A DNA stretch of 64,000 nucleotides from Domibacillus indicus. GTDB taxonomy: Bacteria > Bacillota > Bacilli > Bacillales > Domibacillaceae. The first letter of the stretch is position 1, and every line of letters starts with the position of its first letter. The notes beneath the pieces were generated by a model that saw nothing but the letters and a program-made list of their open reading frames with translations, did no database searches and was not told the origin of the DNA. The DNA is taken from assembly GCF_023715895.1 (NCBI RefSeq), contig NZ_JAMBOO010000012.1, forward strand, positions 37,707 to 101,706, given 5' to 3'. A program made the position numbers and the translations under genes. Positions 54,540-63,989 of the stretch are shown here, piece by piece.

Positions 54540-54920
54540 TTAAACGCTAGTATTGCCACTATACCTGTGAGAATGAGGATAAGAACCATTAACAGTTGTT
54601 ACTCCTCGGAAAGTATGATAATGTCTGCCATCAGGCAAGGGAATAGCTGGACCAGTTACCCCTCGGATTTCATGTTCATGCCCATCATCAAATGAAGTCA
54701 CTGTCATATATCGATGAGTATGAGGGACGCCAGTAGGAGCTGGTGCCGTTATTCCAGCATATTGATGACGATGTCCAGCATCAAAAGAGGTTAATCCTGA
54801 AAAATGATGGGTATGAACAGGCTGCCCATTCCATGTTGTAATATACAAATGATGAGAATGATGAGAATCTGAATTTGGATCGTCTGAATCAATGATCAAT
54901 CCAGTTACCGGTATCTCCAT
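54540..54920 (-). CDS. YmaF-family histidine-rich protein
   Basis: 126 residues from the ATG at 54920 (AAAGGTGG upstream). Built from repeats with HxH or HxHxx motifs followed by GxT: HTHHFSGL, GHRHQYAG, HTHRY, GHEHEIRG, YHTFRG, HSHRYSG. This is the YmaF pattern of bacilli. The regular histidine pairs suggest metal binding on a beta structure. Function unknown. Confidence 0.8.
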   Translation of the reverse strand: MEIPVTGLIIDSDDPNSDSHHSHHLYITTWNGQPVHTHHFSGLTSFDAGHRHQYAGITAPAPTGVPHTHRYMTVTSFDDGHEHEIRGVTGPAIPLPDGRHYHTFRGVTTVNGSYPHSHRYSGNTSV

Positions 54921-55207
54921 ATATGTTTTTACCACCTTTCCTATCGCTTTTTCCATGTTATGAACGCAAAGTTTATAAATTCCTGTATCTTAAGATAAAT
55001 GAGAAGAAGCAGGTGATTTTTCATACTAATACGCGGTAAAAAGGTATACTGCATAGGTGGTATTTCCAGTTCCCTTCAAAATTTTTGTTCATAAAGGAAC
55101 TTAAATATAGGGTTTTGAGCAGCTTTGATTTATGTATATTTTGTTCCTTAGTAAATGGAGCAGCTAGAAGAAGTTGCCCTCTTTAAAAGAGGGCGCATAT
55201 TGCAGGT

Positions 55208-55600
55208 TTATTTCAATAAGCCTGCTTCTCTTGCCGCGTCATAACTATCTTCAGCAAATGCAACAGGATCGCCAACATCTTCCCAGTGCATATACATTAA
55301 GCGTGGATTGTCAAAAAGCCAGTGGTTGTGAACCGCTGTGATAGTAATCCCTCTACGTCGTAACGCAGTCATAAATCGGTTAATTTCTGATTGAAGGATG
55401 ACGGTTTCTCCTAGATTAAGAGTCTTTCCACCAATGTTATTTTCGAATGATAGGGCAAATGGAAGTGCCAGAGGAGAGCGGGTGCGGCGTCCTAAAATGG
55501 TTGCATCTATATTTCGAAGACTTTGTACCACACAGACGGGAGTTGAAGTGATAACCTGGCCTCCAATTATATCAGCGAGCCGTTGACAAGGTAATGACAT
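55208..55600 (-). CDS. DUF1259-like protein
   Basis: 130 residues. ITAVHNHWLFDNPRLMYMHWEDVGDPVAFAE matches the C-terminal core of DUF1259 proteins, which carry a HNH-like pair and MH..GxGDP signature. A full AGAAAGGAGGA site precedes the ATG. A GCCCTCTT / AGAGGGC hairpin at 55167-55187 may terminate it. Function unknown. Confidence 0.72.
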   Translation of the reverse strand: MSLPCQRLADIIGGQVITSTPVCVVQSLRNIDATILGRRTRSPLALPFALSFENNIGGKTLNLGETVILQSEINRFMTALRRRGITITAVHNHWLFDNPRLMYMHWEDVGDPVAFAEDSYDAAREAGLLK

Positions 55601-56046
55601 GATTGTTCCTCCTTTCTACTTATTTGTTATAGTGTATGTAAGAAGTAATAGATTTGTATAGGTTTATGTAGAAAGATAAAAATTAAGAGAATACTAGTTT
55701 CCTGATTTTAGCCGGAAGCAATCAAAAGCAGCTGCCTTTTTCATTTCCTTGTTTTGATGGTTCACGTGTCATTTATCTAGCAAAGGTAAATGAGGCTGGA
55801 ACCGATCATGAACCAGAATGATTCCCCACATACCCTGCTCAATTCCCCAGCGGATGTTGCCGGAGAGGTGAAAGGTGTTGGCTCGTCTTCGTTCAGAATG
55901 ATCGTCGCCGTTTTCCACCCACATAACTTTTTGAGCACAGATGATCGCAGTGTATTGAATAACGATTTGATCCCAAATGAAATCAAGCGGATCTGCCTGG
56001 CACACTTCATCCATGATTTTCAAAAACTCTTCTGGAAGATGCTTGG

Positions 56047-57351
56047 CTTGAATTACCCCCAGTTACTCACTACGTTCTTTGAACATGGGGGATTCCTAAG
56101 TATAGGAACCTATCGGCCCCTAATTCATTAGGCTACACCCGTCACTCCGACGGTTGGCAGTACGAACGACTTTGCAGCAAGTCTCCTGCAGAAAATCAAA
56201 TTGTGTGACTAAACCATGGATAAATCATGGATATTCCGGGAAGCATTGATGTCCGCGTTTTCGGAATGACCGCAGGAGATACAAGTAAATACCGCTTGTG
56301 TTCGACGGTTTTCTTTCGCTGTATGTCCACATGAGTGGCACTTTTGGGAAGTGTAACGAGGATCAACCGCGATCACCTTCTTGCCGTACCACTTCGCTTT
56401 GTATTCCAGCATCGCGCGGAATTCCGACCAGGAAACTTCGCTGATTGCTTTGGATAATGTACGGTTATTCAGCATATTTGACACTTTCAGGTCCTCAATA
56501 CCGATAACATCGTGGTTTTTGATGATCTCGGTCGTGATTTTCTGCAGGTAATCAGTCCGTGCGTTCGCAATCTGTTCATGAATACGTGCCACTTTGATAC
56601 GCTGCTTTTGCACATTTTTCGCTTCTGATACCGGTCTTTTTTGCTGAATGGCTAGGCGCTGGCTGCGGGAAAGAATGCGTTGTGCTTTGGCGAGCTTCTC
56701 TTCTAACGCTCTAAAAAAGTTTGGATTTTTGTACACTTTCCCATTCGAGAGAATGGCAAAGTCTTTTAAGCCGACATCAATCCCAACAGTAGAATCTGTT
56801 TTGGGCAGGTCTTGCACGTCTGTTTCAACAAGCAAGGAAACGAAGTATTTGCCCGAAGGGTTTTTCCGTATCGTTGCGTTTAAAATGCGTCCTTGCACGT
56901 CACGGCTGTTCGCAAAACGAACCCACCCCAGCCTAGGCAGTTCCATACGATTGCCCAAAATGCTTACCTCCGGAAGCTGATTCTTTTTTTCAATATTTGT
57001 CGTGTAGGACTGCACTTTATTCTTCTTACTCTTAAATCGCGGAGCCTTGTTTTGCTTCTTGAGGAAACGGTCAAATGAGTCTGCAAGATGTTTCAAGGAT
57101 GACTGCAGGGAATGTGAATCAACTTCTTGCAGTCAACTTAGTTCTTTCTTGAGTTTTGTAAGCTGGGCTGAACAGGCACTGTACGATAAGTCTTTTCCAG
57201 TTGTTTGATAGTTTTCGTTCCATAAGGAAAGGAAGCGGTTGAACACAAAACGCGAGCAGCCGATGGTTTTCGCAATCAGCACTTCTTGTTCTTTGGTTGG
57301 ATATAGGCGAAAGCGATAGGCTTTGTTAAAGGGGTACTCTTTCAGTAAAAT
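56047..57351 (-). mobile_element. tnpB-only element, copy 3 (different family), inside the terminase gene
   Basis: The right end has a hairpin CCCCCATG...AACTGGGGG followed by TAATTC, like the other two copies. At the left end tnpB begins within about 25 bases of terminase sequence, with no left-end hairpin, so the left end seems deleted. Confidence 0.75.
56209..57351 (-). pseudogene. tnpB: tnpB (second family), broken by a nonsense codon
   Basis: Frame begins ...FNKAYRFRLYPTKEQEVLIAKTIGC and is closed by TGA at 57133-57135 (a Trp position in relatives), then continues KHLADSFDRFLKKQ to the end. RuvC and zinc motifs remain: GIDVGLKDF, GIEDLKVSN, CHSCGH, CISCGH, NADINASRNI. Sequence differs clearly from the 1460-bp elements. 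There is no normal start codon; the frame is fused to the terminase gene. Confidence 0.85.
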
Positions 57352-57699
57352 CTGATAGAAGCCATGTTTCAGAACATTTGAGTTTCGTTTTGGAGGAGCT
57401 GCGTGTTTATTCCCTCGATTGCCTTTTCCATTAGAATTACCAACGGGTGCACCCTTTTTCTTGGTTGCAACCTTTTCGCTTTTAGTTGCATTCTTTTTCG
57501 TTAGATCTCTGGACCAACCTTCACGGCTTTGTTTTAGATCATGCTTTTCCGCTAATGCAGCAAGCGTGATCTTGGTTGTTTCCCATTATGTTTTGATATC
57601 ATCCCAGTTTGCCACTTCACATCACCACCACCTCCGAGATTATTTTTAAGCAAAGAAAAAAGCATCCCGCAGGATGCCTATAGAAAACGAAATTAAAAT

Positions 57700-57870
57700 T
57701 CATGTCATACTCATAATTTTTAATTTGTCTTTATTCGTAGCCAGCTTTTTGATCAATGCTTCTTTAACTAATGCACTCACACTATCACTTGAGTCTGGAT
57801 CAATCTCTACTTGTTCGTAAAGTTGACGTCCTTCTGGCATCCCATCACAGTCTAAGGTATAATAACTCAC
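57700..57870 (-). CDS. Small phage-type hypothetical protein
   Basis: 56 residues if started at GTG 57870. AAAGGAGATG lies 20 bases upstream and 7 bases from an ATA codon (57882) in frame, so a rare ATA start is possible. Acidic middle, basic end (KEALIKKLATNKDKLKIM). Not recognised. Confidence 0.45.
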   Translation of the reverse strand: MSYYTLDCDGMPEGRQLYEQVEIDPDSSDSVSALVKEALIKKLATNKDKLKIMSMT

Positions 57871-57998
57871 TTTAATTTTTATAAGAACATCTCCTTTCCC
57901 CTTATATTCGACAAAAGAAGCTAATTTTCCTCTTCAACATTACTTTGCGTACTTGAACATAAAAATAGCATCCCGTAGGATGCTTGAATTCTGCTATA

Positions 57999-58190
57999 TT
58001 AATATTCCTTCACTCTTACATAATCGACATTCTCCATATTTGCTTGGATAAGCGCGTCGTCTTTATCAACAAACGTGTAAACTTCTCCATCTTTTATGGA
58101 CCTTAATGCATTTTCTGGCGAATCGGCCTTTACTTCTTGAACAAGTTCTTTTCCAGATGAAAAAACAAAAGTCAGTCTATAGGTTTTCAT
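57999..58190 (-). CDS. Small hypothetical protein, 63 residues
   Basis: AAAGGAGG upstream of the ATG. Beta-rich: MKTYRLTFVFSSGKELVQEV then ALRSIKDGEVYTF and VDYVRVKEY. Typical of small phage accessory proteins. Function unknown. Confidence 0.6.
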   Translation of the reverse strand: MKTYRLTFVFSSGKELVQEVKADSPENALRSIKDGEVYTFVDKDDALIQANMENVDYVRVKEY

Positions 58191-58574
58191 TCTCTACCTC
58201 CTTTGCCTTACCATACCACAAAAGAAGTTAAATAACTTTATTCATATAAACGAAATACAGCAAGAGCGTCCCCTGCCGATTAAACAGTTTTACTATCTTT
58301 GCCATGTTATACCTAGTTTCTGTCTCATTTCTGCTTAATCCAACCTTCCACCCGTTTGTAGGCGGGTCTATTTGTAGCCATCAGCTCACGAATGTCTCAA
58401 TCTGTTTACTTTTCCTCTTTCGGTTTTTGGTTTCCCCCCATTCTCTCACCGTCTATGTTTTTTCTCTGTTTAAGCCATAATTTCTACATAAAGAAAAACA
58501 CTCACCAGCACCAGTGAGCGCTTCCTTCTTTGTAGGATATTTGCAAGCATGAAAATTACAAACTAAAAATTAAT
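58191..58574. other. Intergenic region with a possible gene fragment
   Basis: On the minus strand 58325-58396 reads DIRELMATNRPAYKRVEGWI before a stop, without a start, perhaps the tail of a lost phage gene. A hairpin CTCAC..GTGAG with T5 at about 58498-58526 could be a minus-strand terminator. Confidence 0.3.
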
Positions 58575-58851
58575 TCAGTAAGTAAGTGTGAACTCTGCTG
58601 CTACAGAAGAAGAACCGAATGTATTCTTGATTCTATATTCTCCCGCTGTTATTAACGTTCTAAATCTAGCAAACGAACTATTTACTTTCAGGGTTTCGCC
58701 TGGTGCGTGACGATCTTGTATTCCCCATGTGGAGGCAGCTCTCTGACCTTTACCTTCCCATCACAGATCACACAACCACACATACTTTCGGTATTTCCAT
58801 TATATCCAATTCCAGCTTCATTGTGGAAGGATCAATTTTAATGTCTTTCAT
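58575..58851 (-). pseudogene. DUF3954-like phage gene relic, frameshifted
   Basis: ATG at 58851 opens MKDIKIDPSTMKLELDIMEI, VCVVV then stop; another frame continues CDGKVKVRELPPHGEYKIVT to a stop at 58688. Together they match the DUF3954 pattern (a short phage protein, ...VxDGKVxxxxxPxxGxxxI). A further open piece to 58575 (SSFARFRTLITAGEYRIKNT) has no start. Confidence 0.5.
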
Positions 58852-58929
58852 AGATGAAAAGCCCTAGTCTGTTAAAATAAAAGTGCGAGTAATATTTCAA
58901 GAGCCGTGGACTTGTTCTCGGCTTTTTTG

Positions 58930-59031
58930 TATAAATTTTTCTTTAATGGTCTATACTAGCATTGTTCGTTCGGAATCCAATTCCCATGAATAAAACCATT
59001 CCCCCAGCCAGGTTCCCGCCTGGCTTTTTTG
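58930..59031 (+). ncRNA. Repeated small-RNA-like element, copy D
   Basis: Aligns to copy A over ~100 bases. -10-like TATACT at 58952-58957, AATTCCCATGAATAAAACC, then terminator AGCCAGG / CCTGGCT with T6 (59006-59031). Confidence 0.5.
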
Positions 59032-59094
59032 CATTATTAATCAAAACAAAACATATACTTCATACGGGAAGAAGGAAGCAGGTTAGCCCTTCCT

Positions 59095-59203
59095 TCATCC
59101 TGTACATAATGGACACACTGCTGATTATTCCGTTAATTTTAAATCCAACTCCTAAGGATCGAAGTCATTCTCTGCAGTCAGAGCCCCCTCTGGCTGTTTT
59201 TTC
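59095..59203 (+). ncRNA. Repeated small-RNA-like element, copy E
   Basis: Shares AACTCCTA and a GATCGAAGTCATTC segment with copy A (GAACCGAAACCATTTC), then terminator CAGTCAGAG / CTCTGGCTG with T6 (59174-59203). Lies only 64 bases after copy D. Confidence 0.45.
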
Positions 59204-59474
59204 TGTGTCCGGATCCTGCTTGTGATACAATAATCTGTGACACTATGAAAGAAAGAAGGATATGAAAAGATCAATGAATTTGATCAGCCTTAATCCTTGC
59301 TTGTAAGGAGTGCTGCAGCACTCCTTGAGACACCTTGCAAGCTCGGGTATTTCAAGGAAGCTGACCTGTATGAAAAACCGATCCAAAGTGTATACCCGTC
59401 ACCAGCGGGAAATAATCAACAGCAATATATCAATAACTTTAAAGCTAGATCTTTTTAATTAAACAGGAGTGCAC

Positions 59475-60668
59475 ATGAAAAAAATTTTTTGGATTTTTGT
59501 GGTACTTTTCATTTCTACAGTCGTTAGTGTTTCTGCATACTTAGCGAATCAATCTGATGAACAGAAGAATCGAATTGTGGTAAATGGGATCGAAAACCTT
59601 ACTTTTATGAACGAGATTTCCGAAGATCACTACCTTTTATTTTATCCTTCTGACTCAAGAACCTCACAGGAATTTACGCTGGTTAAAGAAGTAGCAAAGA
59701 CAGGCAAAATTATAAAGGAATATGAGGTTCACGATGATACAATCAGAAGAATAAATGTTCATCAAAAACCAACGAACCTTAACGAGCTTTATATTTCTTT
59801 CTTTGGAGAAGCGGTCATTGAAAACTGGTATTATATGTACGACATCCAGAAGCGTTCCTTTAAAAAAGTGGATCTTCCTTATTTTAAATACGACATAGGT
59901 GTCGATCATATTATGCACTACGGATCTGATGTGCTGCTGCAAAATCTTGTTTCTCATAAAACCGGAGACCAAAACCTAAATGAAGAAACAGGCAATTTTC
60001 AGATGTCTATTACGAATGACACCGAGCAAAAAAGTTATGAAACAGACTACAAACTTGTACCTCTTTGGAGCCCACTTTTAGAATTAGGAAATAAAATTAT
60101 TTATGCTGGAAACGGAGAGGAAAACAATCTGGGAGCAGCAAAAGGTGCTATTGGCTTGATAGACCGCAAAACTAGTGAAACCGTTTATATGGATTTCGGC
60201 CAAAAGTCGTCTCAATTCTATACAGTTTATGGAACGGAGAATCATGCCTATATTATCAGTAATAAAGGAAAAATGTTTGTTCTTAATCAAGATCTAACAG
60301 TCAAAGAATACGATACCTTCAAAAGTGTACCTGTACAGGATTCTTATTTTACTGATTCTTCAGGAACTCTTCTTATAGATCAAGATAGAGCTCTTCACTT
60401 TGTATATAGTGAACAGAATGGTCCCGTTCTCGGCCTGTTATTACTTAAAGGAGAGCCCACTTTCTCACCAATGGACAAGCCTTACATTCAATCGGATATG
60501 AATTATCGTATTTTATATCAAGACACTCAACAGGGTGAAATTTATATGATTGAATCAGATGGAGAAGAAAAAGGAAACCTGCTCGTTATTGATCATAAAA
60601 CATTTGATTTAGTGTATAAAATTCCGGTTGAATATGATCACTTGCTTGATTTTGTAGTAAAAAAATAA
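59475..60668 (+). CDS. Exported or membrane-anchored protein, hypothetical
   Basis: 397 residues. N-terminal basic residues and a hydrophobic helix (MKKIFWIFVVLFISTVVSVSAYL) form a signal anchor without a lipoprotein Cys. The rest is beta-rich with repeated hydrophobic-aromatic strands, consistent with a beta-propeller (LNELYISFFGEAV, HYGSDVLLQNL, ENHAYIISNKGK, IYMIESDGEEKGNLLVID). ATG 59475 is 5 bases after GGAG. Function unknown. Confidence 0.7.
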   Translation: MKKIFWIFVVLFISTVVSVSAYLANQSDEQKNRIVVNGIENLTFMNEISEDHYLLFYPSDSRTSQEFTLVKEVAKTGKIIKEYEVHDDTIRRINVHQKPTNLNELYISFFGEAVIENWYYMYDIQKRSFKKVDLPYFKYDIGVDHIMHYGSDVLLQNLVSHKTGDQNLNEETGNFQMSITNDTEQKSYETDYKLVPLWSPLLELGNKIIYAGNGEENNLGAAKGAIGLIDRKTSETVYMDFGQKSSQFYTVYGTENHAYIISNKGKMFVLNQDLTVKEYDTFKSVPVQDSYFTDSSGTLLIDQDRALHFVYSEQNGPVLGLLLLKGEPTFSPMDKPYIQSDMNYRILYQDTQQGEIYMIESDGEEKGNLLVIDHKTFDLVYKIPVEYDHLLDFVVKK

Positions 60669-60738
60669 TAATCGTTCCAGAAGGATTCCGTTATATCTTT
60701 CGATGTTTTCTCAAGACACCCTAAATTAAAAACCCTCA

Positions 60739-60770
60739 ACCTCAAATGGCGGAATTGGCCGCCATTTGAG
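60739..60770 (-). terminator. Perfect hairpin, probable minus-strand terminator
   Basis: CTCAAATGGCGG / CCGCCATTTGAG; on the minus strand a T5 tract follows after about ten bases. Just downstream of the broken gene at 60778. Confidence 0.6.
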
Positions 60771-60777
60771 ACAAGGA

Positions 60778-60927
60778 CTAAAATACCTTCAAAGCAGCCA
60801 AATGTTCATTATATACGGCAGCCTGCTGCTTAAATTCACCACCCAAAAGCTTTTCAACTTCTTCCGGCTCAATCTCATCCCTTAACAGCTTTACCTGGAC
60901 TTATCTAATAGGATCAATTGTCGGCAC
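60778..60927 (-). pseudogene. Small gene with premature stop
   Basis: From GTG 60927: MPTIDPIR, TAA, VQVKLLRDEIEPEEVEKLLG, then KQQAAVYNEHLAALKVF and stop. One nonsense codon at position 9 breaks an otherwise clean 49-codon acidic helical protein. Not recognised. Confidence 0.5.
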
Positions 60928-60996
60928 TGTTTTTCAGCGCTCCTGCACTCAATCATTTACACTCACGTATTGGCGGATGCCAGCAATTCTAATCCG

Positions 60997-61242
60997 TTAT
61001 TTTTCCTGGATGAATTTCACCACATCATACCCGCACTCGTTACAGACCATTAAATGAGGACAAATCTGATCTTTCGCTGTGTTGGGATAGCCATCACCCA
61101 TTTTTACCGTCTCTTCATCATTATAATGACCGTACGGGTCTAAAAAATCTGATACCTTGCCTGAATCATCTAATTGAGTATTACATTTTGGACAATTAAT
61201 TTCTAATACTGCTAATGAGTTACATAAAGGACACATGGCCAT
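60997..61242 (-). CDS. Small zinc-ribbon protein
   Basis: 81 residues from the ATG at 61242 behind GGGGTGA. Two cysteine pairs at the start (MCPLCNSL, INCPKCNTQ) and more at the end (ICPHLMVCNECGYDVV) suggest one or two zinc ribbons. Function unknown. Confidence 0.65.
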   Translation of the reverse strand: MAMCPLCNSLAVLEINCPKCNTQLDDSGKVSDFLDPYGHYNDEETVKMGDGYPNTAKDQICPHLMVCNECGYDVVKFIQEK

Positions 61243-61369
61243 AAATATCACCCCTTTTAACTTTCAACTGTAGTATTCATTTTTTTAGCAATACTATGTA
61301 CCCTGATCAAAGGTGAATCGATTCCGCGTTTTTAACTGGTTCAAATTCAAAAAAAAGTTTAAAGATAAA

Positions 61370-61800
61370 AAAGCAAATGGAAGGGCCATTCTTCACCCTA
61401 CCCATTATCTCCGCCGGCAGAACAGCCAAATAAGGAATTTCCCTTATGGCTGACAACGGGGCGGCTTGTTTGGCACTGGCATACACGAACGAAAACGGGA
61501 CGTTCCCCTTATCTACATATGGCCGCTCAGCATGGAATGTAGAAATTCACACAGAAGACGCCAAAAAGCTCTCACTTATGCCTGGAGAGCTGGTTCGCCT
61601 TTTTTTCACCGAGCGGATGGATGGAAGTGTTTGCAAGAATGGGTGACGCTCTACAGCCAGGCCTTGTGTTTGTCCCATTTCATTTTGGCAGATGAAAAAA
61701 GAAGCCGCCAATGAATTAACAGCTGGTTTTGTAGATCTATTATCGAAGCAGCAACGTTTAAATAATCAGCGTGTAAAATTGAAAAAATACGCAGAAAACA
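61370..61800 (+). pseudogene. Molybdopterin oxidoreductase C-terminus (nitrate reductase/formate dehydrogenase type), frameshifted
   Basis: Pieces in different plus-strand frames line up as one protein end: PLSPPAEQPNKEFPLWLTTG, RLVWHWHTRTKTGRSPYLHM; then WNVEIHTEDAKKLSLMPGEL, VRLF; then VFARMGDALQPGLVFVPFHF; then AANELTAGFVDLLSKQ, RVKLKKY. This is the molybdopterin dinucleotide-binding domain of assimilatory nitrate reductases and formate dehydrogenases. At least three frameshifts and loss of the first ~80% make it dead. Confidence 0.8.
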
Positions 61801-62037
61801 CGAAGTTGCAGCTGATGAATCGCTGGATTTTATTGCAAAACTCACGGCTTATCCGCCCAAGACCTAAAAGATGCCAAAATAAACATTTCGCTAAAACCGT
61901 TTATGCCCTATCGTCAAAAAATTTAACTTTGTAAAAGTGATTTCTCTTATTTTATAAAGGGGAATCGCTTTTTTCACTTCCTGGATTTCGCTGCCTGAAG
62001 TAACGTTTATGTACAAGCGCTTTCTGCAAAAGGAAGC

Positions 62038-62232
62038 TTAGATACAGCGAAGAAAACGCCATTTGACTTTTTCAGCGTACGTGTCTCTATCTTCTTTTGT
62101 TTTCACATGGAATCCTTCTGTGTACAGCACATTGGTGTTTTCTTCATCCATAATAAAAATCGTACAAGTAATCTGGTCTTTATGCTCAGCTGCATTATCC
62201 ACTACAATCATTTTATAATTATTTATATTCAA
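62038..62232 (-). CDS. Small hypothetical protein, 64 residues
   Basis: TTG start at 62232 with AGGAG 11 bases upstream. Reads as a beta-alpha protein (YKMIVVDNAAEHKDQITCTI, TEGFHVKTKEDRDTYAEKV). Not recognised. Confidence 0.5.
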   Translation of the reverse strand: MNINNYKMIVVDNAAEHKDQITCTIFIMDEENTNVLYTEGFHVKTKEDRDTYAEKVKWRFLRCI

Positions 62233-62506
62233 TAGCTCTTCACTCCTAGCATGGCTTTTTCCTTTCCACTACTATTACCAATAATGAAAAATAGTATTCA
62301 GAATCTAGCCAAAAACAGAATGAAAAGACTTGGTATATCATAGTTTCTTATGTTCTTTCTTGCTCCGCTGAGCCAGAAGTATCTGAAAAGTCACCCTTCT
62401 TATTATTTAAAACGTGGCCCGCCCTATAGGGTGGCTATGCTTGTGCACAGTATAAATAAAAAAGCGTTCATCATCATGAATTCTATGTAGTCTCTTTCTT
62501 AATTAA

Positions 62507-62541
62507 AATAAAGAATCAGCTCTTTTAAACTGATTCTTTAT
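62507..62541 (-). terminator. Intrinsic terminator of the LCP gene
   Basis: AAAGAATCAG / CTGATTCTTT overlapping the stop codon. The 62233-62506 gap has no gene. Confidence 0.75.
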
Positions 62542-63455
62542 TTCAAATTCAAATGTTCTTTAAACTCATTTGATACACGTACCACTTCTTCATCTTCCAC
62601 CACATAATAGTAAACGCCGCCCATTTTCGTACTAGTACCGTCCATGGTAACGGTTTGGATGTGGTTACGCGCTGATGTGTAATTTTTTTGAATCGCGAGC
62701 ATGTCGCTGATCGATAAATTCGTTTCAACATTGTCCCCAATCGCCTGCATGACATCTGTTAATTGCAAAATGACTGCCGGGTCACTCCCTTTGTCCAAGA
62801 TGCCTTCCATTACCTGACGCTGCCGGACCTGTCTGCCGAAGTCACCATCTGGATCTTCCTTGCGCATCCGTATATAGTTCAATGCTTCAGATCCGCTTAA
62901 TGTAATATGCCCTTCAACAAAATGATCGCCTCCGTAAGAAAAGGCGGAATCATTTTGCACTTCCACACCGCCAACAGCATCTATAAGTTCTTTCATGCCT
63001 TCCATATTCATTTCCACATAATAATCGACCGGCATCTCCAGAAAATTTTCCACTGTCTCCACGGCCATTTTCACACCACCGAATGCATAGGCATGGTTGA
63101 TTTTATCTTTTGTCCCTTTTCCCACAATCTTTACTCGTGTATCCCGTGGAATGCTTAGTATTTTCGCTGTATTATTGTCCCCGTTTACGGACACAAACAG
63201 CATGGTATCCGACCGGCCTACATCCCCTTTGCGCTTATCCACACCAAGCAAAAGAACGGTAAACGCTTCTTTTTTCTGTAGTGAGACATCTTCCGTCCGC
63301 TTGTTTGAATGCAACACTTCCCCGCCCAATGTATTTTGAAAGGACTGGTAGACCGTAAACGCCAAACCTGCTCCAATCAGGAGTAAGACCAAAAAGAAAC
63401 CTAATATAAACCGTCCTTTATTTCGCTTTTTTCTTCGCTTGTCTTCTCTTCCCAC
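62538..63455 (-). CDS. LytR-CpsA-Psr family cell-wall glycopolymer ligase
   Basis: 305 residues from the GTG at 63455 (AAGGGG, 8-base gap; GTG 63461 is too close). A basic cytoplasmic tail and one membrane helix (FILGFFLVLLLIGAGLAFTVY) precede the extracellular LCP domain with GRSDTMLFVSV, ILSIPRDTRV, FGGVKMAVETVENFL and YIRMRKEDPDGDFGRQVRQR. These Arg/Asp residues hold the polyprenyl pyrophosphate. The family (TagTUV) attaches wall teichoic acid or other polymers to peptidoglycan. Confidence 0.92.
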   Translation of the reverse strand: MGREDKRRKKRNKGRFILGFFLVLLLIGAGLAFTVYQSFQNTLGGEVLHSNKRTEDVSLQKKEAFTVLLLGVDKRKGDVGRSDTMLFVSVNGDNNTAKILSIPRDTRVKIVGKGTKDKINHAYAFGGVKMAVETVENFLEMPVDYYVEMNMEGMKELIDAVGGVEVQNDSAFSYGGDHFVEGHITLSGSEALNYIRMRKEDPDGDFGRQVRQRQVMEGILDKGSDPAVILQLTDVMQAIGDNVETNLSISDMLAIQKNYTSARNHIQTVTMDGTSTKMGGVYYYVVEDEEVVRVSNEFKEHLNLK

Positions 63456-63829
63456 AGACACGACCCCTTCATGAGATGTGAATTGGGAATAGCTTGCCCT
63501 CGAAAAGGATTTTCACAACAATTTTTTTTAAATTACTCCTTTCTTTTTAAAAGAAAAGGGCTAGAGGGTGAACAAAAAGCTATCCAGCATATGAAGATAA
63601 GCATAACCGTGATAGTGACAGACGGGCAGTTGAAAAAGTTAAACATTTATATCTAGCCAACCTGCTCCTTATCGGTACAAGTATTTTCCTTTAGACTATC
63701 AGGGAACAGACACTTCTACTGAAAACTTTATTTGTCTTTACAGGTCGTTTTCTTCAAATGAAAAGTGGTGATTCTCATTTTTTTAAAGCGAGCTATCTAC
63801 ATAGAAAGCGAAAACCCGCCCACAAAATG
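63456..63829. other. Intergenic region, no gene seen
   Basis: About 370 bases between the rRNA terminator and the LCP gene; the LCP promoter must be here. No tRNA genes visible. Confidence 0.5.
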
Positions 63830-63868
63830 ATAAAACAAAAAAGACAACCTGATTTCTCAAGTTGTCTT
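63830..63868 (-). terminator. rRNA operon terminator
   Basis: Minus-strand stem AAGACAACTTGA / TCAGGTTGTCTT with T6 right after 5S. Confidence 0.88.
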
Positions 63869-63873
63869 ATCTT

Positions 63874-63989
<116 letters not shown>

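Larger units (their letters stand above)
55769..57615 (-). pseudogene. Phage terminase small subunit, split by a TnpB element
   Basis: The N-terminal part (57615 to about 57352) reads VANWDDIKT, stop, WETTKITLAALAEKHDLK, SREGWSRDLTKK, KKKGAPVGNSNGKGNRG, NVLKHGFY: the PBSX XtmA-type terminase small subunit. The C-terminal part (about 56046 to 55769) resumes AKHLPEEFLKIMDE, DPLDFIWDQIVIQYTAIICAQKVMW. The 1.3-kb insert lies between the Gln of HGFYQ and AKHLPEE. GTG start behind GGAGGTGG. Codon 10 is TAA (57586-57588), so it is dead twice over. Confidence 0.82.

Noticed and set aside
61466..61934. Three overlapping plus-strand genes
   Set aside because: They are frame pieces of one molybdoenzyme relic.
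62000..62020. cre-like ACAAGCGCTTTCT
   Set aside because: Only half of the consensus fits and no regulated gene starts nearby in a suitable position.
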